A DNA stretch of 64,000 nucleotides from an uncultured Prevotella sp. GTDB taxonomy: Bacteria; Bacteroidota; Bacteroidia; Bacteroidales; Bacteroidaceae. Under the pieces are notes generated by a model that searched no databases, was not told the origin of the DNA, and saw only the letters and a list, made by a program, of their open reading frames with translations. The translations under genes were made by a program, and so were the position numbers. Below are positions 33,418-42,711 of this stretch, piece by piece (within the stretch, counting starts at the first letter, position 1; every line of letters starts with the position of its first letter). Location: contig ONAR01000007.1 of NCBI GenBank assembly GCA_900315835.1, forward strand, positions 1-64,000. Reading direction: 5' to 3'.

Positions 33418-34551
33418 TTACTGTTCGGCTGCCTCGGCGTCGCTCTCGGCGAACTCCATGAGGTAAGCCTTGATGAAGCCATCTATCTTGCCATCCATCA
33501 CGCCATCGACGTCGGAGGTCTGGTAACCCGTGCGGTGGTCCTTGACGCGGCGGTCGTCGAAGACATAGCTGCGTATCTGACTGCCCCACTCTATCTTCTT
33601 CTTTCCGGCCTCAATCTTAGCCTTCTCGGCCTGCTGCTTCTTCAGTGCACGGTCATAGAGTTGGCTCTTCAGGAGCTGCATGGCCTTGGCGCGGTTCTTC
33701 GGCTGGTCGCGTGTTTCGGTGTTCTCGATAAGGATTTCCTCCTTTTCACCGGTGTCGGGGTCTTCGTACTGATAGCGCAGACGTACGCCCGACTCCACCT
33801 TGTTCACGTTCTGGCCGCCGGCACCGCTCGAGCGGAAGGTATCCCAACTCACCTTGGCGGGGTCGACATACACCTCAATGGTGTCGTCGACAAGCGGTGT
33901 GACGAATACGCTGGCGAAACTCGTCATGCGCTTGCCCTGCGCGTTGTAAGGCGACACACGCACCAAGCGGTGGACGCCGTTCTCGCTCTTGAGGAAGCCA
34001 TAGGCAAACTCGCCGCCCTCGATGGTCATCGTCATACTCTTGATGCCGACCTCCTCGCCGGGCTGCATGTCGGTGATGGTAATCTTGTATCCGTGGGCCT
34101 CACACCAGCGCATATACATTCGCATGAGCATCTGGGCCCAGTCCTGCGCCTCGGTTCCGCCGGCGCCGCTGTTGATCTTCATCACGGCATCCATAGAATC
34201 CTCATCCTGACGCAGCATGTTCTTCAACTCGAGGTCCTCAATGGCCTTGATGCATTTGTCGTAATCTGCATCTACCTCTTCCTCGGTTACCAACTCCTCT
34301 TTATAATATTCGAAGGCGAGCTTCAGCTCCTCGGTGTACTCCTTCACCTGCTTATAGCCGGTAAGCCACTTCTCGATGCCCTTCACCTTCTTCATCTGCT
34401 CCTGGGCCCGCTTGGGGTCATCCCAAAAGTCAGGGGCCTGCGTCCGCAGTTGCTCCTCTTCAAATTCTACCTTCTTCTGGTCGATATTGAGATAATGATG
34501 GAGCTTCTCAGTGCGGTCCACCACATCTTTCAATTGGTCAGCTGTTATCAT
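33418..34551 (-). CDS. prfB: Peptide chain release factor 2
   Basis: A 377-residue RF2 that ends translation at UGA and UAA. The catalytic GGQ is at 245-247 (SSGAGGQNVN). The stop-codon motif, SPF in enterobacteria, is SPY here (200-202, VRVSPYNAQGKRMTSFASV). The coding sequence is continuous, with no in-frame UGA and no CTTTGA slip site near codon 25, so the usual autoregulatory frameshift is absent. Confidence 0.96.
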   Translation of the reverse strand: MITADQLKDVVDRTEKLHHYLNIDQKKVEFEEEQLRTQAPDFWDDPKRAQEQMKKVKGIEKWLTGYKQVKEYTEELKLAFEYYKEELVTEEEVDADYDKCIKAIEDLELKNMLRQDEDSMDAVMKINSGAGGTEAQDWAQMLMRMYMRWCEAHGYKITITDMQPGEEVGIKSMTMTIEGGEFAYGFLKSENGVHRLVRVSPYNAQGKRMTSFASVFVTPLVDDTIEVYVDPAKVSWDTFRSSGAGGQNVNKVESGVRLRYQYEDPDTGEKEEILIENTETRDQPKNRAKAMQLLKSQLYDRALKKQQAEKAKIEAGKKKIEWGSQIRSYVFDDRRVKDHRTGYQTSDVDGVMDGKIDGFIKAYLMEFAESDAEAAEQ

Positions 34552-34614
34552 AATCTTTCAAATTCTACCGTTTCATCGTTGTGCCATCAGCCCCGACGGG
34601 CATCAGGCGCGGCC

Positions 34615-36450
34615 TCACTTCGTGATAATGCCATCGGAGGGCGTATTCTCATACATCTTATCGATGACGGCCTTATAATGCTCATATATCACCGGGCGCT
34701 TTATCTTGAGGGTGTTGGTGAGCTCACCGTTCTCTATAGAGAAGTGGTGGGCACAGAGCGTGAAGCGCTTGATCTGCTCATAGTGGGCCAGTCCTTGCTG
34801 GAGGGTTTCGATGCGCTCCATCATCATGTTGTGCACCTGCTGGTTCTGGCAGAGTTCCTCGCGGCTGGCGTATTTGATGCCATGCGCCGTAGCCCAGGCC
34901 TCTATCTCGTTGAAAGCGGGCACGATGAGCGCAGAGACAAACTTACGCTGGTCGGCGATGATGGCTACCTGATCGACGAACTTGTCGACCAACAGCAGCG
35001 ACTCAATCATCTGCGGAGCGATATACTTACCATTGCTGGTCTTGAACAAATCCTTAATACGCTCGGTGAGATACAGCTCGCCATCCTTGAGGTAACCGGC
35101 GTCACCCGTATGGAAGAAACCGTCGGCGTCGAAGGCCTGTGCGTTCAATGCCTCACGCTTGTAATAGCCGCGGGTTATCGTCGGGCCTTTCAGCAGAATC
35201 TCATTGTTCTCACCTATCTTTACCTCAATGCTGTTGATGGGGCGTCCCACCGACCCGATGGTGAACTTCTCACCCTTGTGGTCGCACGACACCGTGGCCA
35301 GACTCTCGGTGAGACCGTAGCCTACAATCATGCAAATACCGATGGAATGGACGAATTCCTCCACTTCGGGCGACACATAAGCACCGGCGGTGGGGAAGAT
35401 ATTGGGATGCTCCAAGCCAATCTGCGCACGCACCAATGACAGCACGTACTTATTGGCAACCTGGTACTTCAGCCTCAGCGATAGTGGTGGCTTACGGCCT
35501 GCGGCGAGGTAGTCGATGTTATATTTCTTGCCAATCTTCCACGCCTCGTAGAACATCTTCTGCTGTACGGCCGACGAGCGGTCAATCTTTGCCTTGACAG
35601 CCTGATACACTTTCTCCCAGAAGCGCGGCACACTCGACATACTCGTCGGATGGGTCTCGCGCATGGCCTGCTGGATGTTGTGGGGATTGGTGTTGACGAT
35701 GAGCATGGCGCCCTCGGTGAGCGAGAGGTAAGCCCAACCACGCTCGAAGATATGGGTGAAAGGCAGGAAGTCGATGACGCGGTCGTTCTCTCCCACCGGC
35801 ACACAAGCGTCATTGGCCTTGAAGGCGGCGGCATACTGGCCGTAAGTCAGGATGACGCCCTTGCTCGTGCCCGTGGTGCCGCTGGTGTAGAGGATGTTGC
35901 AGATATCTACGTCGTTGGCCTGGGAATAGAGTTTCTCGACCTCATCCTGACGGGGCAGGCCTTCGCCGAGCTTCATAAAGTCATCGAAATAGAGCGTGTT
36001 GGGGTCGTGGGTGCTGATGCGCACGCTATGGTCGAAGACGACGATGCGCTCGAGCGTCGGGCACACAGCGAAGATGCGGTGCGCCTTGTCGTATTGTTCC
36101 TGCTCACCAACGAACACCACGCGCACCTCACCATCGTTGATCATGTACTGGATTTGCTGCTCCGAGCTGGTGGCATAGAACGGGATTGAAATCACGCGAA
36201 TGCCATAAGCGCCGAAGTCGGTGTAGAGGTATTGCACACAGTTTTGGGAGAAAACGGCAATCTTGTCCTGCGGTTTGAGGCCAAGGTTGAGCAGCGCATT
36301 GCTGACTTGTTTCACCTTATCGGCAAACGTATTCCACGAAACAGTCTTCCACTCCGTACCACCAAAGTCCTGGTACATCATGGCTGTCTTATCGCCATAC
36401 TTCTTTGCCTGTTCCTGAATGAGGACTGACAGATGACTTCTGTTCTGCAT
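34615..36450 (-). CDS. Long-chain acyl-CoA synthetase (AMP-forming)
   Basis: A 611-residue ANL-superfamily ligase that activates fatty acids to acyl-CoA through an acyl-AMP. The P-loop-like LYTSGTTGTSKGVILTYGQ, VGYGLTES, the FHTGDAGYLKDGELYLTERI hinge and SNGKYIAPQMIES are typical of the FACL group. The chosen start, MQNRSHLSVL at 36450, lies 22 bp after a -7 box; a start 24 bp earlier is possible but would overlap that box. Confidence 0.93.
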   Translation of the reverse strand: MQNRSHLSVLIQEQAKKYGDKTAMMYQDFGGTEWKTVSWNTFADKVKQVSNALLNLGLKPQDKIAVFSQNCVQYLYTDFGAYGIRVISIPFYATSSEQQIQYMINDGEVRVVFVGEQEQYDKAHRIFAVCPTLERIVVFDHSVRISTHDPNTLYFDDFMKLGEGLPRQDEVEKLYSQANDVDICNILYTSGTTGTSKGVILTYGQYAAAFKANDACVPVGENDRVIDFLPFTHIFERGWAYLSLTEGAMLIVNTNPHNIQQAMRETHPTSMSSVPRFWEKVYQAVKAKIDRSSAVQQKMFYEAWKIGKKYNIDYLAAGRKPPLSLRLKYQVANKYVLSLVRAQIGLEHPNIFPTAGAYVSPEVEEFVHSIGICMIVGYGLTESLATVSCDHKGEKFTIGSVGRPINSIEVKIGENNEILLKGPTITRGYYKREALNAQAFDADGFFHTGDAGYLKDGELYLTERIKDLFKTSNGKYIAPQMIESLLLVDKFVDQVAIIADQRKFVSALIVPAFNEIEAWATAHGIKYASREELCQNQQVHNMMMERIETLQQGLAHYEQIKRFTLCAHHFSIENGELTNTLKIKRPVIYEHYKAVIDKMYENTPSDGIITK

Positions 36451-36471
36451 ACTCGTAGATTTTATTCCATG

Positions 36472-36503
36472 CAAAGATAAAATAATAATATGAGAAAGGC
36501 AAA
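36472..36503 (-). promoter_or_regulatory. Promoter of the acyl-CoA synthetase gene
   Basis: On the minus strand TTTG (36500-36503), 20 bp, TATCTTTG (36472-36479), immediately upstream of the gene. The divergent M20 gene has its own TAATTTTG at 36523-36530. Confidence 0.65.
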
Positions 36504-36548
36504 GTAATTTCGCGTTTTTTCTTAATTTTGTGGCATAGACAAACGATT

Positions 36549-37610
36549 ATGCGACAACACGATTATCTTGACGATGCGGTGGATTTGCTCCGCCGCCTCA
36601 TTGCAACGCCTTCGACGAGCCGCAACGAAGGCGCTGCCGCCGACCTCATGGAGCGGCAGATGACGGCTTATGGCCTATCGCCCCAACGGCATGGCAACAA
36701 CCTTTGGGCATTGTCGCCCCAGTGGGATGACAGCAAGCCGACGCTGTTGCTCAACGCGCATATCGATACGGTGAAACCGGCCGCTTCGTGGACGCGTGAC
36801 CCGTTTACGCCAACCCTCGAGGGCGACCGCCTCTACGGTTTGGGCAGCAACGACTGCGGCGGAGGTCTGACGACACTGCTGCAGGTATTCCGCTGGCTCA
36901 CGCTCAGAGCGCAACCGTACAACATCGTCTACCTTGCCTCGTGCGAGGAGGAGGTGTCGGGGCAACAGGGCATCAGCAGTGTCTTACCGCTGTTGCCGCC
37001 CATCGACGTCGCCATCGTGGGCGAGCCGACGGGCATGCAGCCCGCCATCGCCGAGCGTGGACTGATGGTGCTCGACGTCATCGCGCACGGCAAGAGTGGG
37101 CATGCGGCGCGCAACGAGGGCGTCAACGCCATCTACGAGGCACTCGACGACATGCAATGGATTAGGGATTACCGGTTTGAGAAGACCAGTCCGCTGTTGG
37201 GACCGGTCAAGATGACGCTCACCGTGGTCAACGCCGGCACCCAGCACAACGTGGTGCCCGACCTCTGCACGATGCTCGTTGACGTGAGAACCAACGAATG
37301 CTACACCAACGAGGAAGTGTTCGACATTATCCAATCGCACCTGAAAAGTGAGGTGAAGGCGCATTCGTTCCGCCTCCACTCTTCGCATATTGCGCCCGAT
37401 CATCCGTTGGTGAAGCGGTGCGTGGCCCTGGGTCTGACGCCTTTCGGATCGCCGACGCTGAGCGACCAGGCGCTGATGCCTTGGCCGTCGCTGAAGCTCG
37501 GACCGGGTGAGTCGTCGCGGTCGCATACGGCCGACGAGTTCATCTGCCTGAGCGAGATGGAGCGGGCCATCGCCGTTTACCAGCAGTTGCTCGATGGGGC
37601 AAGTTGGTGA
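36549..37610 (+). CDS. M20 family N-acyl amino acid deacylase (ArgE/DapE-like)
   Basis: A 353-residue zinc peptidase-family enzyme. Metal and catalytic motifs in order: NAHIDTVKP, GLGSNDCGGGL, CEEEVSG and VGEPTG, then a dimerisation domain (HGKSGHAARNEGVNA). The size fits an N-acetyl- or N-succinylornithine deacetylase (ArgE) or succinyl-diaminopimelate desuccinylase. I lean to ArgE-like, but no arg or lys genes are adjacent. The start at 36549 lies 18 bp after a TAATTTTG -7 box. Confidence 0.85.
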   Translation: MRQHDYLDDAVDLLRRLIATPSTSRNEGAAADLMERQMTAYGLSPQRHGNNLWALSPQWDDSKPTLLLNAHIDTVKPAASWTRDPFTPTLEGDRLYGLGSNDCGGGLTTLLQVFRWLTLRAQPYNIVYLASCEEEVSGQQGISSVLPLLPPIDVAIVGEPTGMQPAIAERGLMVLDVIAHGKSGHAARNEGVNAIYEALDDMQWIRDYRFEKTSPLLGPVKMTLTVVNAGTQHNVVPDLCTMLVDVRTNECYTNEEVFDIIQSHLKSEVKAHSFRLHSSHIAPDHPLVKRCVALGLTPFGSPTLSDQALMPWPSLKLGPGESSRSHTADEFICLSEMERAIAVYQQLLDGASW

Positions 37611-37620
37611 AGGCAACAAC

Positions 37621-37650
37621 CGCGCCTTAAAAAGGCGCGGCACACAACGG
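37621..37650. repeat. GCGCC-TTAAAAA-GGCGC hairpin repeat, copy 2
   Basis: CGCGCCTTAAAAAGGCGCGG and then CACACAACGG, identical to copy 1 over nearly its whole length. It lies between the convergent M20 and EnvC-like genes. Confidence 0.8.
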
Positions 37651-37698
37651 CGGCGCAATGAAAGGAGAGCCACAACGGGCTCGAAGGTAAGCAACGAC

Positions 37699-37730
37699 CG
37701 CCCTCAAAAAGGCGCGGCACACAACGGCGG
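37699..37730. repeat. GGCGC hairpin repeat, copy 3 (degenerate)
   Basis: CGCCCTCAAAAAGGCGCGG followed by CACACAACGGCGG, a diverged copy 78 bp from copy 2. The ACAACGG tail is conserved better than the left stem arm. Confidence 0.7.
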
Positions 37731-37748
37731 CGAACGCGAAAGGGGACT

Positions 37749-39488
37749 TTACCGGCCGAGCCAAGCCTCGGGGTTGAGCAAGGCGCGCTCCTTGCGCAGC
37801 TGGAACTGGAGGATGTGGTCGTCGCCCACCGTACCTACGATCTGACGGGTGCTGACGTGCTGACCGCGGCTCACCGAAGCCGAGCGAAGGTTGGCATAGA
37901 CGGAGATGTAGGCGCCATGACGCAGCATGACGACCACCGAACCGCCGTAGCTCAATACGGCACTCACCTCGCCGTCGTAGATGGCTCGGGCCTGACAACC
38001 GGCGCCACCCATGATGTTGATACCTTTATTATTTAGCGTCACGCCCTTGAGGCCAGCCACATTGTACTGACCCATGTGCGATACAATCTTGTAGTTTCCG
38101 GTGATAGGCATCGGCAGCCGGCCGCGGTTGGCCTCGAAGCCGTTGTTCATCATACGGTCGACCGATGAGAAATGCTGCACCTCCTGCTGCTCCTCGCGCG
38201 CCTTGGCAATCTCTTTCTTGGCGCGAGCGGCGTCGGCCTCCTGTTTACGTTCAGCGGCCTCACGCGCAGCCTCAGCCTCACGCGCGGCTTGGTCGGCAGC
38301 GGCTTTCTTCTCGGCGGCGGCCTTGGCGGCGGCAGCAGCCTGCGCAGCCTTGGCGCGGTCACGCTCGGCAGCTTCCTGGCGGGCTTTCTCTGCGGCGGCC
38401 TGAGCGGCAGCAGCCTGACGGGCGGCCTCACGAGCGGCGGCCTCACGTGCCTTAGCTTCGGCGATGCGGCGGGCATTCTCCCGGGCAGCGGCCTCAGCGG
38501 CAGCCTTCTTGCGGGCCAGCTCCTCCGCGCGTTTCTTCTTCGCGGCGGCCTCAGCGGCAGCCTTCTTGCGGGCCTCAGCCAACGCACGCTCACGCACCTT
38601 GGCGACCTCTATCTCCACCTGACGGTCAATCTCGGCGTTGAGGGCATCGTTCTTCTTACGCTGCTCGGCGATTATCGACTGGATTGTGCGCTGCTGCTTT
38701 TGCAGGCCATTGACAATCTCCTGTTGCTGGTCCTTGTTGGCCTGCAGCTTCTGTTGTTCCTGCTGACCTTTATAAAGCAACGTATTCTTCTGGCCCTTCA
38801 CCCTACGCAACTGGTTGTGCTTGTTGTTGACCTCACGCTGCTTGGCCTTCACCGCCTCGCCCTGCGCCTTCTGATACTGCGCATACTCGCGGATGAAGCG
38901 CAGGCGGCGGTACATCTGATAGAAGTTCTTGGCCGAGAAGATGAACATCAGCTTGTCCTGCACCGAGTGGTGCCGCGCCATGTAGCGCATCGACTTGATG
39001 TACTTCGTCTGACGGTCCTTGAGCTGTGCCTGCAGCGAGGTGAGCTGCGAGTTGAGGATACCGATGTTACCGTCGATATGATGGATGTCTTTCTGTATGC
39101 CGTCGATGTTCTGCTGGTTCTTGTCAATCTCACCGTTAATCACCAGGAGGTCGTTGAGACGCTTGGCCACGTCGGCCTTGTTGGCTTTCAGCGCCTTCTC
39201 CTGCTGCTTAATCTTCTTCTGCACCGCAGCCTGCTGGCTTTTCAACTTCTGTATCGACGCATTGGTGACGTTGGCATTCTTCGATGAATTGGCGTTTTTT
39301 GAGCCCTTTCTGTTGTTTTTTGATGTAGTACGCGACGTGGCTTTGCTGTTCGATGACTTACGTTGGGTCGAGCGCTTCACGGTCTGGGTGGTGCGCGACT
39401 TACTGCGCGACGACCCCGACTTCGTCTGTGCGCCGGCCGACAACGACAGCGCGGCCAACATGATGAATATATAGATTGAACGCTTCAT
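37749..39488 (-). CDS. EnvC-like murein hydrolase activator (degenerate LytM/M23)
   Basis: A 579-residue exported protein. A signal peptide is followed by a Lys/Ser/Thr-rich stretch, two long coiled coils (about 80-270), a low-complexity Ala/Lys/Glu/Arg region (about 290-430) and a C-terminal LytM domain. Zinc ligands are missing: NNKGINIMG stands where HxxxD is expected and LQFQL where HxH is expected. It is therefore probably an activator of cell-separation amidases, like EnvC, and not an enzyme. It is the last gene of the dut-TPR-DUF4292 operon. Confidence 0.9.
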   Translation of the reverse strand: MKRSIYIFIMLAALSLSAGAQTKSGSSRSKSRTTQTVKRSTQRKSSNSKATSRTTSKNNRKGSKNANSSKNANVTNASIQKLKSQQAAVQKKIKQQEKALKANKADVAKRLNDLLVINGEIDKNQQNIDGIQKDIHHIDGNIGILNSQLTSLQAQLKDRQTKYIKSMRYMARHHSVQDKLMFIFSAKNFYQMYRRLRFIREYAQYQKAQGEAVKAKQREVNNKHNQLRRVKGQKNTLLYKGQQEQQKLQANKDQQQEIVNGLQKQQRTIQSIIAEQRKKNDALNAEIDRQVEIEVAKVRERALAEARKKAAAEAAAKKKRAEELARKKAAAEAAARENARRIAEAKAREAAAREAARQAAAAQAAAEKARQEAAERDRAKAAQAAAAAKAAAEKKAAADQAAREAEAAREAAERKQEADAARAKKEIAKAREEQQEVQHFSSVDRMMNNGFEANRGRLPMPITGNYKIVSHMGQYNVAGLKGVTLNNKGINIMGGAGCQARAIYDGEVSAVLSYGGSVVVMLRHGAYISVYANLRSASVSRGQHVSTRQIVGTVGDDHILQFQLRKERALLNPEAWLGR

Positions 39489-40397
39489 TTACATGCTGAG
39501 TAATTTATCCAGGATTTGCTTGGCATCCATCTGCTTGTATTTCGATGACAAGGTGGTCTCCGAATCCCAGCCCTCGGTGGTCTTCGGGTCATCCATATCC
39601 AGGGTCACCGTCACGGTCTGCACCTTGGCGGCCTTGGTCGTGGTGAACGAGAACACCTGCCTGGCGGGGAACTTCTTCGCACCGACAGGCTTGAAGTCGG
39701 AATAGTTCCACGTCAGGGCCGACTTGCCGTTAGCCTTCGAGGCATAGGCCACCTTTGCCTGATTGATGAGCGCCGTCGTGCGGTCGGCCAGCCAAGAGAA
39801 GTTGAGCTGGTTGTATTTTAGGGTGACGGGCACATTCTGCCCGGTTCCATCGAGGTTGGCGGTGAACTTCTGCAGGTCACTCTCCCCTATCTTCTTTGTA
39901 CCCGGCAAGAGCAGCTGGTTCCAGAAAAGCGACTGCAACGAATAGAAGTCGAGGCCATTGTCGCGCAGGAAGTCGAGCTGACTGTAGCCGCCCTTGACGT
40001 ATTGCTTATGCAGGCGGTCGACCACCAGCACATAGTCGGGCGTGAAGTCGATGCGGCCCACCTCGGTGCCGATGAGGGGAATGAAGAGCTGCAGACGTAT
40101 CATCTTATCCTTGCGCATGCGCAGCGAACCGGGTGCCGAGATGTTCTTCTCGCCGTAGTCGATGGTGAAGGTCATATTGGCCACGATGTTCTGCGCATAG
40201 ACGCGGTTGTCGCTCACCTTCTGCACGAAGGCCAGCGTACTGCCCGCACCCCGGTTGCCCTTAGTGGCGCTGACATCCGTAGCGGCCATAGTGGCATCGG
40301 GTTGCTTATTGCCCGATGAAACCGCTTGTTTTGAAGTACCGCAAGCCCAAAGGAGGGCAGGCATGGCGAAGAGTATGACTTGATGAGCCCTTTTCAT
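39489..40397 (-). CDS. DUF4292 lipoprotein
   Basis: A 302-residue predicted lipoprotein; the signal peptide ends in LLWAC with Cys19 as lipid site. The rest is beta-rich (TFTIDYGEKNISAPGSLRMRKDKMIR), as in the DUF4292 family, and may have a LolA/LolB-like fold; that is an inference. The start overlaps the TPR gene by 4 bp (ATGA), and the EnvC-like gene follows without a gap. It may act in envelope assembly. Confidence 0.88.
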   Translation of the reverse strand: MKRAHQVILFAMPALLWACGTSKQAVSSGNKQPDATMAATDVSATKGNRGAGSTLAFVQKVSDNRVYAQNIVANMTFTIDYGEKNISAPGSLRMRKDKMIRLQLFIPLIGTEVGRIDFTPDYVLVVDRLHKQYVKGGYSQLDFLRDNGLDFYSLQSLFWNQLLLPGTKKIGESDLQKFTANLDGTGQNVPVTLKYNQLNFSWLADRTTALINQAKVAYASKANGKSALTWNYSDFKPVGAKKFPARQVFSFTTTKAAKVQTVTVTLDMDDPKTTEGWDSETTLSSKYKQMDAKQILDKLLSM

Positions 40398-42175
40398 TTC
40401 CGTTTCTTATAGAGGTTGATTTTTCTGTTTAATGCTTTGGCATCGCTGCCTTTGAGGATGGCTTGCTGGTAGAAGCCGACGGCGGCGGGATAGTCATGCA
40501 GCTCGACGTAGATGTCGCCCGCATGCTCATAGAGCGTGCCGTCGTTCAGGCTGTCGCCGGAATTCTTCAACGCCAAATCGATATAGACCTTCGCCTCGGC
40601 ATAGCGCTTCTCCATATAGAGTATCCACGCGTAGGTGTCGAGATAGGTGGCGTTCTTCGGTTCAGCCTTCACCGCCTTGGCGCTCATCTCCTCGGCTTTC
40701 TGCAGATTGGTGCCGTCGAGGCTGAGGTAATAAGCGTAGTTGTTGAGCGTGATGACGTTGTCGGGTTTATAGATGAGGCAACTGTCGTAGGCGGCATAGG
40801 CCTCATTCTTCATGTTCTTGTTGTGGTAGATCTCCCCCATGATGGAATAGAGATTGGCCACCATCTCGGTGTTGCTCTGGTCGTTAATCTCCTTTGCTCC
40901 CCGCTTCAGGGCATCCAAGGCGCCATCCTCATCCTTGAGGTAATAGCGCGAGAGGCCGGTGAAGAAATAAAACACCATTTCATCGGGATTATACATCATG
41001 CCGGGCTCACTGAGCTGGGCTATCTCCTTCCAGTTGTCGTTGCCCCAGCGGTCCTGAATGAGCTGCAGGCGTGCACCGGCGTTGTCGGGCTGCAGCTTGA
41101 GCAGACTGGTGAGCGCGGCGTCGATGGTATCCTTGGGCAGATTCTTCATGGAATAGTAAGCCACCTTAATCTGCGCGACGAGCGTGTCGGCGGGAACGAT
41201 GCGCTGCACATCCCTGATGAGGTTGATGATCTCGGTGGAATCGCCTTTGCGCTTCTCGTTGTCCTGGATGGCCTGACGCAGGAACTGCACACGCGTGGCC
41301 GACGGCGTGTTCTTCCCTAAGAGTATGCGCTGCATCATGCCGCTGGCGAGCGTATCCTGCGCTGTGGCGCGGTAATAGTCGTACATCGCGCCCTGCACCA
41401 TCGCGTTGTCAGGCTCGGTCTTCATCACCGACTGATAGATGGCGTAGGCTTCCTTCGGCCGCTTATGCTGCATGAGCCAGTTGCCGAGCATGAGACTGAA
41501 GTTCAAGTCGTTGGGATGGCTGTCGGCCAAGCCCTTGAGCGTGGCGTAGGCATGCTTCTCGTCGCCCATCATCTCATAGGCGTTCATGCGCATCATCGTG
41601 AGCTGGTCACTGCTGCCGTCGATCTGTTCGAGGCGGTTGATGGCGCTGAGCATCTTAGGATAATCTTTCTGCTGACGGTAGAGCTGGATGAGGATCTCCA
41701 CCACATCATCGCGGTCGCGGTGGGTGGCGAACAGCTCCTCGTAAGCCTCGGTGGCCTTGGCGAAGTTACCGGTGCCGATATACTGCTGGGCCACGCTCTC
41801 CTGATAAGTGCTGTTGGAGGGCTGGAGCCTGGCCGCGGTCTCGAGATCGCGCAGGGCCAGCGAGTCCTTATGAAGCGAACCGTAATAGCGCGACCGCATG
41901 AAATACACCTCGGCGGCGTTGGGATTGATGTCGAGACAGTGGTTGAGCAGGTCGAAGGCCGCAGCGTAGTGGCCCGCGTTCTGCTGGTTGACCGCCTCGA
42001 GGAAGAAATAGCCGAAGCGACGGCTGTCAGCATAGCTCAGCGTGTCGGCGGTCACGGCTGTCTTCACGGCCTTGGCCTTTTTCTTCGACCGCGCAGCCAC
42101 CGTCTGCCCTTCAAGGCAGCAGGCCAGTGCGACGGCGACGAGGATGAAGGTATGTAAAGCGTTTCGTCTCATCAT
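40394..42175 (-). CDS. Tetratricopeptide repeat protein, exported
   Basis: A 593-residue protein with a signal peptide and many TPR motifs ([35 protein letters not shown] and others to the C-terminus). TPR superhelices bind partner proteins; the partner is unknown. It is translationally coupled at both ends, overlapping dut by 4 bp and the DUF4292 gene by 4 bp. This arrangement is common in Bacteroidota. Confidence 0.92.
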   Translation of the reverse strand: MMRRNALHTFILVAVALACCLEGQTVAARSKKKAKAVKTAVTADTLSYADSRRFGYFFLEAVNQQNAGHYAAAFDLLNHCLDINPNAAEVYFMRSRYYGSLHKDSLALRDLETAARLQPSNSTYQESVAQQYIGTGNFAKATEAYEELFATHRDRDDVVEILIQLYRQQKDYPKMLSAINRLEQIDGSSDQLTMMRMNAYEMMGDEKHAYATLKGLADSHPNDLNFSLMLGNWLMQHKRPKEAYAIYQSVMKTEPDNAMVQGAMYDYYRATAQDTLASGMMQRILLGKNTPSATRVQFLRQAIQDNEKRKGDSTEIINLIRDVQRIVPADTLVAQIKVAYYSMKNLPKDTIDAALTSLLKLQPDNAGARLQLIQDRWGNDNWKEIAQLSEPGMMYNPDEMVFYFFTGLSRYYLKDEDGALDALKRGAKEINDQSNTEMVANLYSIMGEIYHNKNMKNEAYAAYDSCLIYKPDNVITLNNYAYYLSLDGTNLQKAEEMSAKAVKAEPKNATYLDTYAWILYMEKRYAEAKVYIDLALKNSGDSLNDGTLYEHAGDIYVELHDYPAAVGFYQQAILKGSDAKALNRKINLYKKRK

Positions 42176-42609
42176 TTCACTCCTGTATGTCCATATCCGC
42201 CCTCGCCGCGCTCGGTTTCATCGAGCTCGCCGACGGGTTCCCATTCCACGACCTCATGACGCGCCACCACCATCTGGGCGATGCGCTCGCCGTTGTTGAC
42301 GACGAAGTCGGTATCGGAGAGGTTGACCAGCAGCACCATCAGCTCACCGCGATAGTCGGCATCGATGGTGCCGGGCGAGTTGAGCACGGTGATGCCGTGC
42401 TTCAGCGCCAACCCGCTGCGGGGCCTGACCTGCGCCTCGAAACCTTTGGGCAGGGCGATGTGCAGGCCCGTCGGGATGAGCCGGCGCTCCAAGGGGTGCA
42501 GGGTGACGGGAGCGTCGAGGTTGGCCCTGAGGTCCATGCCTGCGCTCTGACTTGTGGCGTAAGCCGGCAATAGCTGACTGCCGGTATTGACAACTTTAAT
42601 CTTTACCAT
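42172..42609 (-). CDS. dut: dUTP diphosphatase
   Basis: A 145-residue trimeric-type dUTPase, which hydrolyses dUTP to dUMP. Family motifs in order: [29 protein letters not shown], the GERIAQMVV strand and the glycine-rich C-terminal arm [10 protein letters not shown] that closes the active site. The start [10 protein letters not shown] is used; the upstream in-frame ATG would lie in the -7 box region. First gene of a four-gene operon. Confidence 0.97.
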   Translation of the reverse strand: MVKIKVVNTGSQLLPAYATSQSAGMDLRANLDAPVTLHPLERRLIPTGLHIALPKGFEAQVRPRSGLALKHGITVLNSPGTIDADYRGELMVLLVNLSDTDFVVNNGERIAQMVVARHEVVEWEPVGELDETERGEGGYGHTGVK

Positions 42610-42617
42610 ATTAGGTG

Positions 42618-42625
42618 CAAAATTA
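42618..42625 (-). promoter_or_regulatory. -7 box of the dut operon
   Basis: TAATTTTG on the minus strand, only 8 bp before the dut ATG, so the transcript probably has almost no 5' leader. No TTTG is seen at -33. Confidence 0.5.
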
Positions 42626-42699
42626 AGCAATTCTCCTTAATTTATGGAACGACACCTTATTTTTATTGCTTAAAAAGGCCAAATGTAAGCGTTTTAACG

Positions 42700-42707
42700 T
42701 AACTTTG
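42700..42707 (+). promoter_or_regulatory. -7 box of dgt
   Basis: TAACTTTG ends 4 bp before the dgt ATG (42712). If the box is used, transcription starts at or very near the start codon. No -33 TTTG is obvious. Confidence 0.5.
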
Positions 42708-42711
42708 CCGT

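Noticed and set aside
34470..34551. Programmed frameshift site in prfB
   Set aside because: No in-frame UGA and no CTTTGA near codon 25; the gene is continuous.
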